DNA of 64,000 nt from Thermodesulfovibrio thiophilus DSM 17215 (lineage in GTDB: Bacteria > Nitrospirota > Thermodesulfovibrionia > Thermodesulfovibrionales > Thermodesulfovibrionaceae). Below are positions 56,066 through 64,000 of this stretch, piece after piece. Position 1 is the first letter of the stretch. Every line of letters starts with the position of its first letter. The stretch lies in assembly GCF_000423865.1 (NCBI RefSeq), contig NZ_AUIU01000018.1, forward strand, positions 1 through 64,000. Reading direction: 5' to 3'. The position numbers were made by a program, and so were the translations under genes. The notes beneath the pieces were generated by a model. The model searched no databases. It was given only the letters and a program-made list of their open reading frames with translations, and was not told the DNA's origin.

Positions 56066-56941
56066 ATGGTAAAAATAAGTAAAAACATTTTTGCTTTAAT
56101 TTTTGTCGCACTGACGGTTATTCTTTGTTTTAGTCTTGCATCGGCAGCAGGAGATCCAGATCCAAAAATTCTCAAAGTAGCATTGCTACCTGATGAAAAC
56201 CCCTCAACAGTTATCAAAAACAATGAAGGACTTAAGAATTATCTTGAATCAAGGCTTGGCAAAAAGATTGAGCTTGTAGTTACAACTGATTACTCTTCGA
56301 TGATAAAGGCAATGCGCCATGGACGTCTCGATCTTGCTTATTTCGGTCCACTATCTTATGTGCTGGCGAAATCCAAAAGCAATATTGAAGCGTTTGCGGC
56401 TCTTAAGAAACATGGGAAATGTACTTATCAGGCTGTTGTTATAGCAAATGTTGCATCTGGCATCCGTTCTATTTCCGATATTGCAGGAAAAGATATGGCA
56501 TATGGAGATCCGGCTTCCACTTCAAGCCACCTGATTCCTAAATCCATGCTTGCAGAAAAAGGTCTTAGCGCAAAAAAGCATTATCGGGAACATTTTCTGG
56601 GTAACCATGATGCAGTGGCCATAGCGGTTCAGAATGCCAAAGCACAGGCTGGAGGATTAAGCAAGCCCATTTTTGAATCTCTTGTTCAGCGAGGAATCAT
56701 CGATCGAAACAAAGTAAAAGTAATTGCAGAATCAAAGGAGTATCCTGAATATCCATGGGCTATGCGCTCCGACTTATCACCTGTATTGAAAGAAAAAGTG
56801 AAACGAGCATTTTTAGAACTCACTGACAGGAGTATATTAAAACCATTTAAGGCTGACGGATTTGGAGCGGTTAATGACAAAGACTATGATGTGATACGAG
56901 AACTTGCCCGTATTTTGAACCTTGATTTAACTAAAATGTAA
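56066..56941 (+). CDS. ptxB: Phosphite/phosphonate ABC transporter, periplasmic binding protein
   Basis: 291-aa PhnD/PtxB-family receptor. The signal peptide (IFALIFVALTVILCFSLASA) ends before AGDPDPK. The family core is VALLPDENPSTVIKNNEGLK, AMRHGRLDLAYFGPLSYVLA, SISDIAGKDMAYGDPASTSS (ligand-binding Ser/Thr loop) and NHDAVAIAVQNAKAQAGG. Neighbouring PtxD makes phosphite the best ligand guess, though binding specificity between phosphite, hypophosphite and phosphonates cannot be told by eye. GGGAGGT precedes the ATG. It heads a four-gene operon. Confidence 0.88.
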   Translation: MVKISKNIFALIFVALTVILCFSLASAAGDPDPKILKVALLPDENPSTVIKNNEGLKNYLESRLGKKIELVVTTDYSSMIKAMRHGRLDLAYFGPLSYVLAKSKSNIEAFAALKKHGKCTYQAVVIANVASGIRSISDIAGKDMAYGDPASTSSHLIPKSMLAEKGLSAKKHYREHFLGNHDAVAIAVQNAKAQAGGLSKPIFESLVQRGIIDRNKVKVIAESKEYPEYPWAMRSDLSPVLKEKVKRAFLELTDRSILKPFKADGFGAVNDKDYDVIRELARILNLDLTKM

Positions 56942-56949
56942 TCATACCA

Positions 56950-57762
56950 ATGGAAAACAACAACATGAAACATGCTTATAATTATCCAATTCACATGAAT
57001 AAGAACAATCTGATTCGATCGGTACTGCAAAGTTTATCCGCAATCGTAATTATTGCATTCTGCTGTTTTTATTCAGGATTGTTTGATTTGAAGCGTTTAC
57101 TTGAAGGAGTCCCAAGCATAGTCAGTCTTGCAAGAGAGAGTATGCCGCCGAATTTTAGTGATGCACACAACTGGATAAAACCCATTATGGACACTATTGC
57201 CATGAGCATTGCGGGTACAATACTGGCAATAGCTATTTCTTTACCGCTCGCATTTATGGGGGCAAGGAATACTTCACCTCATCCAGTCCTTTATTATTCA
57301 GCGCATACAATCTTGAACATACTACGTTCTATTCCTGAATTAATAATGGGAATTCTGTTTGTTGCAGCTGTTGGTTTTGGAGCCCTTCCCGGTGTTCTTG
57401 CGCTAGGACTGCACTCGGTTGGGATGGTGGGAAAGTTCTTTTTGGAGGCAATTGAGCATATAGATGAGGGGCCTGTCGAAGCAGTGAAATCTTCAGGAGC
57501 AAATTATCTCCAGGTCATTTCACATGGTATCTTACCGCAGGTTTTACCTCAGATGGCTGATACATGTATTTATCGCTGGGAATACAATTTTAGAGCATCA
57601 ACTGTGATGGGCATGGTTGGAGCAGGAGGCATAGGTTTTGAGCTGATGAGCTCCCTGAGAATAATGCAGTATCAGGAAGTATCAGCTATTTTGCTCCTCA
57701 TCCTAATAATGGTTACTATTGTTGATGGCATGGGTTCATATCTGCGTAAACGATTAAAATAA
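56950..57762 (+). CDS. ptxC: Phosphite/phosphonate ABC transporter permease
   Basis: 270-aa PhnE-type permease with about six membrane segments. The EAA loop that docks the ATPase is EAVKSSGANYLQVISHGILP, and MDTIAMSIAGTILAIAISLP and RWEYNFRASTVMGMVGAGGI are typical of PhnE/PtxC. It starts 8 bp after ptxB without its own strong ribosome binding site, so it is probably translated by coupling. Partner of the binding protein upstream and the split ATPase downstream. Confidence 0.9.
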   Translation: MENNNMKHAYNYPIHMNKNNLIRSVLQSLSAIVIIAFCCFYSGLFDLKRLLEGVPSIVSLARESMPPNFSDAHNWIKPIMDTIAMSIAGTILAIAISLPLAFMGARNTSPHPVLYYSAHTILNILRSIPELIMGILFVAAVGFGALPGVLALGLHSVGMVGKFFLEAIEHIDEGPVEAVKSSGANYLQVISHGILPQVLPQMADTCIYRWEYNFRASTVMGMVGAGGIGFELMSSLRIMQYQEVSAILLLILIMVTIVDGMGSYLRKRLK

Positions 57763-57777
57763 TTTCGGGGAATAAAT

Positions 57778-58788
57778 ATGAAACCTAAAGTAGTTATCAC
57801 TCACTGGGTGCATCCTGAAGTGATTGATTTTCTAAATCAATATTGCGAAGTATTTCCAAATCTAACCCGTGAAACCCTGCCAAGAGAAGAAATTATTCGC
57901 AGAACAAGGGACGCAAAAGCAATTATGGTATTTATGCCCGATAGTATTGATTCAGATTTTTTAGATTCCTGTCCGAAACTTAAAATTATTGCCGCAGCAC
58001 TGAAAGGATATGATAACTTTGATATTGATACCTGCACAAAACACGGCATATGGTTCACAATAGTTAAGGATATTCTGACGATTCCCACTGCGGAACTGAC
58101 TATAGGACTGCTCATAGCATTATCCCGTAAAATTCTTTTGGGTGACAGGTATATTCGAAGTGGAAAATTCAGAGGCTGGCGACCGATGTTTTATGGAACT
58201 GGTTTGAATGGTTCAACAGTTGGAATCATAGGAATGGGTGCAGTTGGCAAAGCAATAGCAAAGATGTTACAGGGTTTTGATGTAAAAATATTTTATTATG
58301 ACACTGTTGTTCTCTCAGAAGATGAATATAAAAAGCTAAGAGTCAGCTATGCTTCTTTTGAAGATGTTCTTTCAAACAGTGACTTTGTAGTTCCAATGCT
58401 GCCACTTACTCCTTCGACCAAGCATATGATCAATGATGAGACCATCTCAAAGATGAAAGCTGGTAGTTTTCTTGTTAATGTCTGTCGAGGATCTGTAGTG
58501 GATGAACACGCAGTTGTAAGAGCATTAGCTTCAGGACATCTTGCAGGTTATGCTGCTGATGTGTTTGAGATGGAAGATTGGGCAAGAATTGATCGTCCTA
58601 GAGAAATTCCCAGAGAACTTATTGAAAATACTGAACAGACAGTTTTTACACCTCATATCGGCTCAGCAGTGGATTCCATATGCCGGGAAATAGCAATGCA
58701 AGCAGCCAGAAGTATTATTCAGGTATTGAATGGTGAAATTCCAGATGGAGCAATAAATTTTAATATTAAAAAGGAGCAAATATGTTAA
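57778..58788 (+). CDS. ptxD: Phosphite dehydrogenase (phosphonate dehydrogenase, PtxD)
   Basis: Oxidises phosphite to phosphate with NAD+. The 336-aa D-2-hydroxyacid dehydrogenase-fold protein follows known PtxD numbering closely. Lys76 ([11 protein letters not shown]), Arg237 (CRGSVVDE), Glu266 ([19 protein letters not shown]) and His293 (TPHIGSAV) match the catalytic set; [11 protein letters not shown] and [12 protein letters not shown] are PtxD-like. Asp175 after the second beta strand argues for NAD+ over NADP+. The position of Arg301 in the Pseudomonas enzyme is Cys here with Arg next to it. CGGGGA precedes the ATG. It overlaps the ATPase frame by 7 nt. D-lactate or formate dehydrogenase is unlikely given the EDWAR block. 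Confidence 0.92.
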   Translation: MKPKVVITHWVHPEVIDFLNQYCEVFPNLTRETLPREEIIRRTRDAKAIMVFMPDSIDSDFLDSCPKLKIIAAALKGYDNFDIDTCTKHGIWFTIVKDILTIPTAELTIGLLIALSRKILLGDRYIRSGKFRGWRPMFYGTGLNGSTVGIIGMGAVGKAIAKMLQGFDVKIFYYDTVVLSEDEYKKLRVSYASFEDVLSNSDFVVPMLPLTPSTKHMINDETISKMKAGSFLVNVCRGSVVDEHAVVRALASGHLAGYAADVFEMEDWARIDRPREIPRELIENTEQTVFTPHIGSAVDSICREIAMQAARSIIQVLNGEIPDGAINFNIKKEQIC

Positions 58789-59551
58789 CTATTGAGAACT
58801 TAAGAAAGCGATTTAATGGTAGAAATGTTTTGGATGGAGTAAATTTGTCTGTTAGAAAGGGAGAGGCAGTTGCTCTTATTGGTCCCAGTGGTTCAGGCAA
58901 AACTACATTAATCAGGACGATAAACGGTTTTGTGGTTCCGGATTCAGGAAAGGTTATAGTTGGAGGCCAAGTTATCAAGTACAGTAATAAGGAATCTTTG
59001 AGACAGCTGAGAAAAAAATTGGAATGATATATCAGCTTTTCAATCTTGTGGAGCGGATATCAGTGCTTGATAATGTTATGACAGGAGCATTGGGCAGGCT
59101 CGATAGAGGCATTGATCTCATATCTTCAACACTGGGTATTTTCAATAAAAAAGAAAGGGAAAAAGCTATTGAACTGCTTAAGTTTGTTGGTATAGAAGAC
59201 AAGGCTTTTGAAAGAGTTGACCGTCTGAGCGGGGGGCAGAAACAGAGAGTTGCAATTGCCAGAGCATTGATGCAGGATCCTGAAGTTCTACTTGCCGATG
59301 AGCCAATAGCAAATCTTGACCCGAAAACAAGCAGAAAGATACTGGAACTGTTATTAAAAATAAATATGGAAAAGGATATAACGATCATTTGTGTACTCCA
59401 TCATCTGGATACAGTTAAAGATAATTTTAACAGAGTTGTTGCTCTTAAAAACGGCAGAGTGTGTTTTGACGAAGAAACAAATAGACTTAGCAAAAAGCAT
59501 ATTCATAATATTTATGAATTTGAAGAGGAGACTGAATATCTTGTAGCTTAA
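58782..59551 (+). CDS. ptxA: Phosphite/phosphonate ABC transporter ATPase, split by -1 frameshift at A7
   Basis: PhnC/PtxA-type ATPase in two frames. Frame one (58782-59027) has Walker [14 protein letters not shown] and ends LRKKLE at TGA. Frame two (59024-59551) has Q-loop MIYQLFNLV, signature [15 protein letters not shown], Walker [14 protein letters not shown] and H-loop LHHLDTV. At AAAAAAA (59012-59018) a -1 shift or one extra A gives RKKIGMIYQ, restoring the normal ATPase. The ATGA overlap (59024-59027) would also allow the second half to be started separately. It may be recoded, slipped in transcription, a recent mutation or an assembly error. The ribosome binding site AAGGAG lies inside ptxD. 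Confidence 0.85.
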
Positions 59552-59584
59552 AGTCCATATTTGAATATTTGAAGCAACAGTTTG

Positions 59585-59990
59585 ATGAATAATCTTCTAA
59601 GTGGTCTCATTGGTGCTATTTTAGGTGGTGTTGCTACTGCTGTTGGACAGTATTATTTTACAAAAATATACAAAAGCAATAGAAAAGAAAAATTTTGAAT
59701 TTATCAAGAGACTTAAATATTGAACTTTCGTATTTATGGAAACGATACATGGCTGCAGTAGGCAATAATATTGAAAATGCATACATTTCTGAAGGAGGTC
59801 CTTTAACAGGAGTATTAGAAACAGCGGAATATAGGAGCCAACTTAAATTGCACATGAAACCTTAACTGATGATAAACTTAACGAATTACGTTCTGTTTAC
59901 TTCGAATATTTAAAGAAAAGTCACTTTGAAGTAAAAGAACTACATACAGAAACTACCAAAATGCTTGAGAAATTTTATCATAATAAATAA
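59585..59990 (+). pseudogene. Broken small membrane protein gene of unknown function
   Basis: ATG 59585 opens with MNNLLSGLIGAILGGVATAV, a Gly/Ala-rich membrane helix, and stops after about 36 codons. The next frame continues LNLSRDLNIELSYLWKRYMA and ITSEGGP-like text, stops, and a third frame starting near TDDKLNELRSVYFEYLKKSH reaches the TAA at 59990. Joined, it would be an approximately 130-aa single-helix protein with a helical tail. Two frameshifts make it a pseudogene. Family not recognised. Confidence 0.65.
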
Positions 59991-60000
59991 AGAGTAAAAA

Positions 60001-60387
60001 TTATAGGCAGTGTTTAGGCACAAATATCGCCTGTTTCTCCTGATAATGCTGAATTGACAGTTTTAATGAAATTTTCTGTACAGAGAATTTTCTTGATAGT
60101 TTCTCTGGAATTTTTATATTCAGTGAGTATGCCTTGGCAAGTCTTGAATAATGGTGTTCAACTATTCTTACAAATCCATTCATCACCAGCTCTTTCATTG
60201 CATTTTTCACAGTTGAAAGTAACAATCCAGTAAGAAACGCAAAATCATATAGCTTATTCTTGCACTTAAGAACTGTTTTTGAGAAGATTATCTAGTACAA
60301 CAAGCATTTGACCACATCGAGTAATTGTTGATATAGGTAGTCTGTTTTATAAATTGAAAGAGCTATTATATCTTCTTTATCATACAT
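60001..60387 (-). pseudogene. Gene of unknown function with in-frame TAG
   Basis: From ATG 60387 (MYDKEDIIALSIYKTDYLYQ, preceded by GCGGAGA) one frame runs 129 codons to TAA at 60001. It is interrupted only by TAG at codon 32 (60292-60294). The part after the stop contains LLSTVKNAMKELVMNGFVRI and HYSRLAKAYSLN, which looks like a winged-helix recognition region, but I cannot name a family. One stop and no frameshift suggests recent inactivation, or less likely readthrough. Ends converge with the broken gene at 59585. Confidence 0.55.
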
Positions 60388-60468
60388 GCTATCTCCGCAT
60401 TATGAAAAATGCTACAGTAGTAGAGCTACTATTGCAGAGAGAGACCTAATAAGATTAAAATATTAAAT

Positions 60469-60552
60469 GCCGAAGTGGCGGAACTGGCAGACGCGCCAGA
60501 TTCAGGATCTGGTGGTGGAAACGCCATGCGGGTTCAAATCCCGCCTTCGGCA
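60469..60552 (+). tRNA. tRNA-Leu (anticodon CAG)
   Basis: Class II tRNA with long variable arm (GTGGTGGAAACGCCAT). Acceptor GCCGAAG / CTTCGGC with discriminator A. The anticodon arm CCAGA-TTCAGGA-TCTGG gives CAG. The 12-bp sequence AGATTAAAATAT occurs on both sides (60452-60463 and 60563-60574). Confidence 0.95.
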
Positions 60553-60851
60553 TATTTCAATCAGATTAAAATATAAAGTCTCATCCAGTCATGTTAGGGA
60601 TGCCCATAAAGACTACCCAATGTTACATTTTTAATGAGCAAAAACATAGGATTTAGAATGAGCGTTTTTCTTCAAAATATAATCTGTTTTAGGAGTGTTC
60701 AAAGTCTTGTGTCAGTTCTCCATATGTTTGTTATATATTATCAAACTGACATCACATTCTGACCACTTTCGTCATTTTACACACAAAATGTTTTACTCTA
60801 ACTTTAACTTACAAAATTGTTTTTTTTATTAATGATTATTTAAACTATTTT
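60553..60851. other. Gene-poor stretch before trpE with IS-end-like sequences
   Basis: No supported gene. GTTCAAAGTCTTGTGTCAG (about 60697-60715) and GACCACTTTCGTCATTTTAC (about 60761-60780) look like ends of insertion sequences, but families are not certain. A frame MSVFLQNIICFRSVQSLVSV of 34 codons has no Trp and is not a trp leader peptide. No T-box or attenuator for trpE is obvious. Confidence 0.4.
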
Positions 60852-62333
60852 ATGAATTTAACTGCCCAAGAATTCATATATTTAGCCAGCACATTCAATG
60901 TTATTCCTCTTTATCGAGAAATAATTGCGGATCTTGATACTCCTGTTGGTGCTTTTTTAAAGTTGAACCGCAGTCCTTCATTCCTCTTTGAAAGTGTAGT
61001 TGGTGGCGAAAAATGGGGAAGATACTCAATCATTGGGATAGATCCTGCAGTAATAGTAACTTCAGATGGTATGCACGTTAGCGTAAAAGAGCAAAATAAT
61101 CAGCACAGTTATGAAAATATAAATCCATTTGAGTTTTTGAGAAATTTTTTTAATAAATTCAAACCATATATAGAGCCTGAACTACCAAGATTTTTCGGTG
61201 GCATGGTAGGTTATATTTCCTATGATACTGTAAAACTCTTTGAAAAGGTTCCTGACCTTGGCAGATCCTCTGTCAGTATGCCTGAAATATTTCTCATGAT
61301 ACCAGAGACAGTTTTGATTTTTGATAATCTTAAACAATCAATAAAAATTGTGTACAATGCATTTATTAATGAAAATGCAGATGGAGTTTATGAACAAGCC
61401 CAGCAGAAAATAGATAAAATCATTACTGAACTTAAAAATCACAGGGATGAGCGATTTAGAACATATCTTAATGTTCCAAATAAAGAAGGCAAATTTCTAC
61501 ATGGATTTAGCTCGAATTTTAAAAAAAAGGACTTTCTTGCTGCTGTAAGAACTGCAAAGGAGTATGTTCTTTCTGGTGATGTTGTTCAGGTTGTTATCTC
61601 TCAGAGGTTTGAAGCTGAAACATCTGCACATCCTTTTGATATTTACAGAGCTTTAAGAATAATAAATCCCTCTCCATACATGTTTTACATAAGTTCAGAA
61701 CACGGTTTTATTGTTGGCTCTTCTCCCGAGATTCTTGTGAGACTTGAAGATGAAAAGATTAGCTTAAGACCGATCGCCGGGACCCGTCGCAGAGGGAAAA
61801 CAGATGAGGAAGACATTGCACTTGAACACGAACTTCTTTCTGACGAAAAAGAAAAGGCTGAACACATTATGCTTGTTGATCTTGGAAGAAATGACATCGG
61901 CAGAGTTGCTGAAATAGGAAGTGTTAGAGTTACAGAGTTAATGACTGTCGAGAGATACAGTCATGTAATGCACATTGTCAGTAATGTTGAGGGTAAACTT
62001 TGCAGAGGTCTTGATATGTTTGATGTTTTTATGTCATGTTTTCCTGCTGGAACAGTTACTGGTGCACCGAAAATACGAGCAATGCAAATAATCGAAGAGT
62101 TAGAGCCAACCCGCAGAGGACCCTATGCAGGAGCAGTGGGATATTTTAGTTTTAGTGGTAATATGGATATGTGCATCGGGATAAGAATGCTTGTAATAAA
62201 AGATCAGAAAGTATATGTCCAGGCAGGTGCCGGAATTGTGGCAGATTCAATTCCTGAAAATGAATACATGGAGACAGTTAACAAGGCAACCGCCATGCTT
62301 GAAGCGGTAAATTTTTTGAACTCTGAGGAATAA
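60852..62333 (+). CDS. trpE: Anthranilate synthase component I
   Basis: Converts chorismate to anthranilate. The 493-aa protein has the Trp-feedback element region ([20 protein letters not shown]) near the N-terminus. The chorismate-utilising domain has [69 protein letters not shown] and [16 protein letters not shown]. It is the start of a trpE-trpG-trpD operon with a 1-bp gap to trpG. The start ATG has no Shine-Dalgarno visible. Confidence 0.96.
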   Translation: MNLTAQEFIYLASTFNVIPLYREIIADLDTPVGAFLKLNRSPSFLFESVVGGEKWGRYSIIGIDPAVIVTSDGMHVSVKEQNNQHSYENINPFEFLRNFFNKFKPYIEPELPRFFGGMVGYISYDTVKLFEKVPDLGRSSVSMPEIFLMIPETVLIFDNLKQSIKIVYNAFINENADGVYEQAQQKIDKIITELKNHRDERFRTYLNVPNKEGKFLHGFSSNFKKKDFLAAVRTAKEYVLSGDVVQVVISQRFEAETSAHPFDIYRALRIINPSPYMFYISSEHGFIVGSSPEILVRLEDEKISLRPIAGTRRRGKTDEEDIALEHELLSDEKEKAEHIMLVDLGRNDIGRVAEIGSVRVTELMTVERYSHVMHIVSNVEGKLCRGLDMFDVFMSCFPAGTVTGAPKIRAMQIIEELEPTRRGPYAGAVGYFSFSGNMDMCIGIRMLVIKDQKVYVQAGAGIVADSIPENEYMETVNKATAMLEAVNFLNSEE

Positions 62334-62334
62334 A

Positions 62335-62898
62335 GTGATTCTTCTGATTGATAACTACGATTCATTTACATACAATCTTTATCAATACATCGGTGAACTC
62401 GGCACAGAAGTGATTGTTTACCGTAATGATCAGCTAACAATTGAAGAGATAGAAAAGCTCAATCTAACTCATATAATTATATCTCCAGGACCCTGTACTC
62501 CTAAAGAAGCTGGGATTTCTTGTAATGTGATAAAGCATTTTGCAGGAAAACTACCAATTCTGGGAGTATGTCTTGGTCATCAGGCAATAGGAGTAGCTTT
62601 CGGAGGAAAAATTATTCGATCTGCTGAGATAATGCATGGGAAAACATCTCTTATTTATCATGATGGTAAAACAATTTTTTATGGACTTCCAAATCCTTTT
62701 GAGGCTACAAGATATCATTCATTAATTTTTGAAAAAGAGAGTCTTCCAGAATGTCTTACTGTTACAGCATGGACATCAAATGGTATAATTATGGGTGTAA
62801 GGCATAAAGAATACGTTGTAGAAGGAGTACAGTTTCATCCTGAAAGTATTCTTACAAAAAGTGGAAAAGATTTATTAAAAAACTTTTTAAAATTATGA
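62335..62898 (+). CDS. trpG: Anthranilate synthase component II (glutamine amidotransferase)
   Basis: Supplies ammonia from glutamine to TrpE. The 187-aa class I amidotransferase has the catalytic Cys in [11 protein letters not shown], His/Glu in VQFHPES, and [19 protein letters not shown] at the start. The start codon is GTG at 62335, 1 bp after the trpE stop. It may also serve aminodeoxychorismate synthase (PabA role) if no separate copy exists. Overlaps trpD by 4 nt. Confidence 0.96.
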   Translation: MILLIDNYDSFTYNLYQYIGELGTEVIVYRNDQLTIEEIEKLNLTHIIISPGPCTPKEAGISCNVIKHFAGKLPILGVCLGHQAIGVAFGGKIIRSAEIMHGKTSLIYHDGKTIFYGLPNPFEATRYHSLIFEKESLPECLTVTAWTSNGIIMGVRHKEYVVEGVQFHPESILTKSGKDLLKNFLKL

Positions 62899-63905
62899 TA
62901 ATTGAAGCAATACGTAGATTAACTAAAAAAGAAAATATTTCTGAAGAGCTTTTAAAAGAAAGTTTTATTGAAATAATTGAAGGTAAAGCTTCTCAAGCTC
63001 AAATAGCTGGTTTTCTTATAGGACTTTCCATGAAAGGCGAGACAGAAGAAGAGATTCTCACCGCTGTAAAACTTTTCAGAGACTATGCAATAAAGATTAA
63101 AGCACCTGAAGGAACCATTGATATTGTTGGGACAGGTGGAGATCATTCAGGAACATTTAATGTTTCAACAGCAACTGCGTTTGTGGTTGCAGGTGTTGGT
63201 GTATCAATTGCCAAACATGGAAACCGCTCGGCATCAAGTCAGTGTGGCAGCATTGATGTTCTTGAAGAGCTAGGGATAAAGGTTGATATGACTCCAGAGG
63301 TTGCAGAAAAATGCCTTTTTGAATGTGGAATGACTGTCCTTTTTGCGCCTCTTTATCATCCAGCAATGAAAATGGTTGCTTCTGTAAGGCAGGAACTTCA
63401 AATAAAGACTATTTTTAATCTCCTCGGTCCTATAATTAATCCCGCCCAGGTTAAACGTCAGCTTCTTGGTGTTTTTGCTAAAGAGTACATGGATCCTATC
63501 GCAAGAGTGCTTTTAAAATTAGGAGCAGAAGACGTAATGGTTGTTCACAGCGAAGAAGGGCTGGATGAAATAACAATTACAGGAAAAACCTATATTGTAA
63601 GAGCTAAAAATGGAGAAGTTACAACAACAACTCTTTTTCCTGAAGAACTAAACTTACAGAGAGCAATGCTAAGAAATATTAAAGGTGGGGATAGAAAAGC
63701 AAATGCTAAAATAATGTTCAATATTCTTAAAGGACAAGACGGAGCTCATAGAGACATGGTTTTAATAAATGCTGCGGCAGCTCTTCAGGTTGCTCAACGA
63801 GCTTCAGATTTTAAAGAGGGACTTGAGATGGCACGAGAAAGCATTGACAGTGGTAGGGCATATAATAAATTGTTAGAACTTAAAAAATTTACAAACTCAA
63901 ACTAA
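62895..63905 (+). CDS. trpD: Anthranilate phosphoribosyltransferase
   Basis: Adds phosphoribosyl to anthranilate. The 336-aa protein has [20 protein letters not shown] (PRPP diphosphate loop), [41 protein letters not shown] and [13 protein letters not shown]. The N-terminal helical dimer domain is present. Its start overlaps trpG by 4 nt (ATGA). trpC, F, B and A are not seen before the window ends. Confidence 0.96.
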   Translation: MIIEAIRRLTKKENISEELLKESFIEIIEGKASQAQIAGFLIGLSMKGETEEEILTAVKLFRDYAIKIKAPEGTIDIVGTGGDHSGTFNVSTATAFVVAGVGVSIAKHGNRSASSQCGSIDVLEELGIKVDMTPEVAEKCLFECGMTVLFAPLYHPAMKMVASVRQELQIKTIFNLLGPIINPAQVKRQLLGVFAKEYMDPIARVLLKLGAEDVMVVHSEEGLDEITITGKTYIVRAKNGEVTTTTLFPEELNLQRAMLRNIKGGDRKANAKIMFNILKGQDGAHRDMVLINAAAALQVAQRASDFKEGLEMARESIDSGRAYNKLLELKKFTNSN

Positions 63906-63908
63906 GTT

Positions 63909-64000
63909 ATGGCAGAATTAGGCAAAATACAGAGACTTAATGTGGAAGACTTTAAGAGTAAAAGACGACTCTTTTGCATTCCAAATCTTTTTATTCCTGA
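63909..64000 (+). CDS. Start of an unrecognised gene (partial)
   Basis: From ATG 63909, 3 bp after the trpD stop, the frame reads MAELGKIQRLNVEDFKSKRR and continues to the window edge with no stop. It does not look like the N-terminus of TrpC (indole-glycerol phosphate synthase), which would be expected next. Position implies co-transcription with trpEGD. Identity unknown from 30 residues. Confidence 0.55.
   Translation, partial: MAELGKIQRLNVEDFKSKRRLFCIPNLFIP

Noticed and set aside
57778-58788. Ordinary D-lactate or glycerate dehydrogenase
   Set aside because: The EDWAR-x-DRPR block, the Lys76 loop KGYDNFD and linkage to a PhnD/PhnE-type transporter all favour phosphite dehydrogenase.
60655-60765. 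Leader peptide or attenuator for trpE
   Set aside because: The short frame has no Trp codons and no terminator/antiterminator pair follows; the sequence looks like insertion-element ends.

Overview
The window looks like a chromosomal segment of a low-GC, anaerobic, probably thermophilic bacterium. The gene set (periplasmic [NiFe] hydrogenase, rubredoxin plus ferritin-like protein, class II ribonucleotide reductase, futalosine-type menaquinone gene, selenoprotein SelD, oxygen-sensitive Fe-S enzymes IspG and ThiC) fits a Nitrospirota / Thermodesulfovibrio-like sulfate reducer. No rRNA or dsr gene is present, so this assignment is inference. Most genes lie on the minus strand in tight, overlapping operons.

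Layout. 1-1650: scarred region with transposon-like relics, tRNA-Arg(TCT) and an exported rhodanese. 1654-8500 (minus): hydrogenase operon hynA-hynB, an intrinsic terminator, then protease hynD, hypC, a TusA-like protein, a soluble hybrid histidine kinase, dcd and pyrF. 8775-10437 (plus): a small exported twin-CX3C protein and an MFS transporter. 10415-20123 (minus): NarL-type two-component pair, glgC, a C39-like protein, prmC, prfA, a DUF1385 protein, rpmE, ispG, mltG. 20199-31228: selD with an in-frame UGA, hsp20, an epimerase-like gene, moeA, scpA, a phosphodiesterase, a radical SAM protein, an FAD oxidoreductase, a TPP-riboswitch-controlled thiS-thiG-thiE-thiC operon, and rubredoxin with a ferritin-like protein. 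31255-45466: dapB, yacG, nrdJ, an ABC-2 exporter, a SPASM radical SAM protein, an NtrC-type regulator, an acyl-CoA synthetase-acetyltransferase fusion, gyrA, fmdB-type protein, mqnB, mscS. 45813-50161: a three-gene operon of unknown function, a second exported rhodanese, an FMN enzyme.

50209-60850 is the accessory region. Two tRNA-Ala genes each have a decayed tyrosine integrase directly downstream, with a broken, apparently inverted IS256-type element between them. After an SH3 protein and treZ comes a phosphite uptake and oxidation cluster at 56066-59551 (binding protein, permease, PtxD-type phosphite dehydrogenase, ATPase). It is preceded by an 11-bp-spaced Pho-box-like repeat. Its ATPase reading frame is split at a run of seven A residues. 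Two broken genes and tRNA-Leu(CAG) follow, then core trpE-trpG-trpD and the start of another gene.

How the parts fit: PtxD oxidises imported phosphite to phosphate using NAD+. An ABC importer without the ptd genes of dissimilatory phosphite oxidisers argues for use as a phosphorus source. The hydrogenase would feed electrons to the periplasm, and its maturation genes sit downstream of an internal terminator. An identical palindromic 13-mer lies upstream of the hydrogenase and between moeA and scpA, hinting at shared regulation. Several first genes of transcription units have a TATAAT box 7-10 nt before ATG and no Shine-Dalgarno, suggesting leaderless mRNAs.
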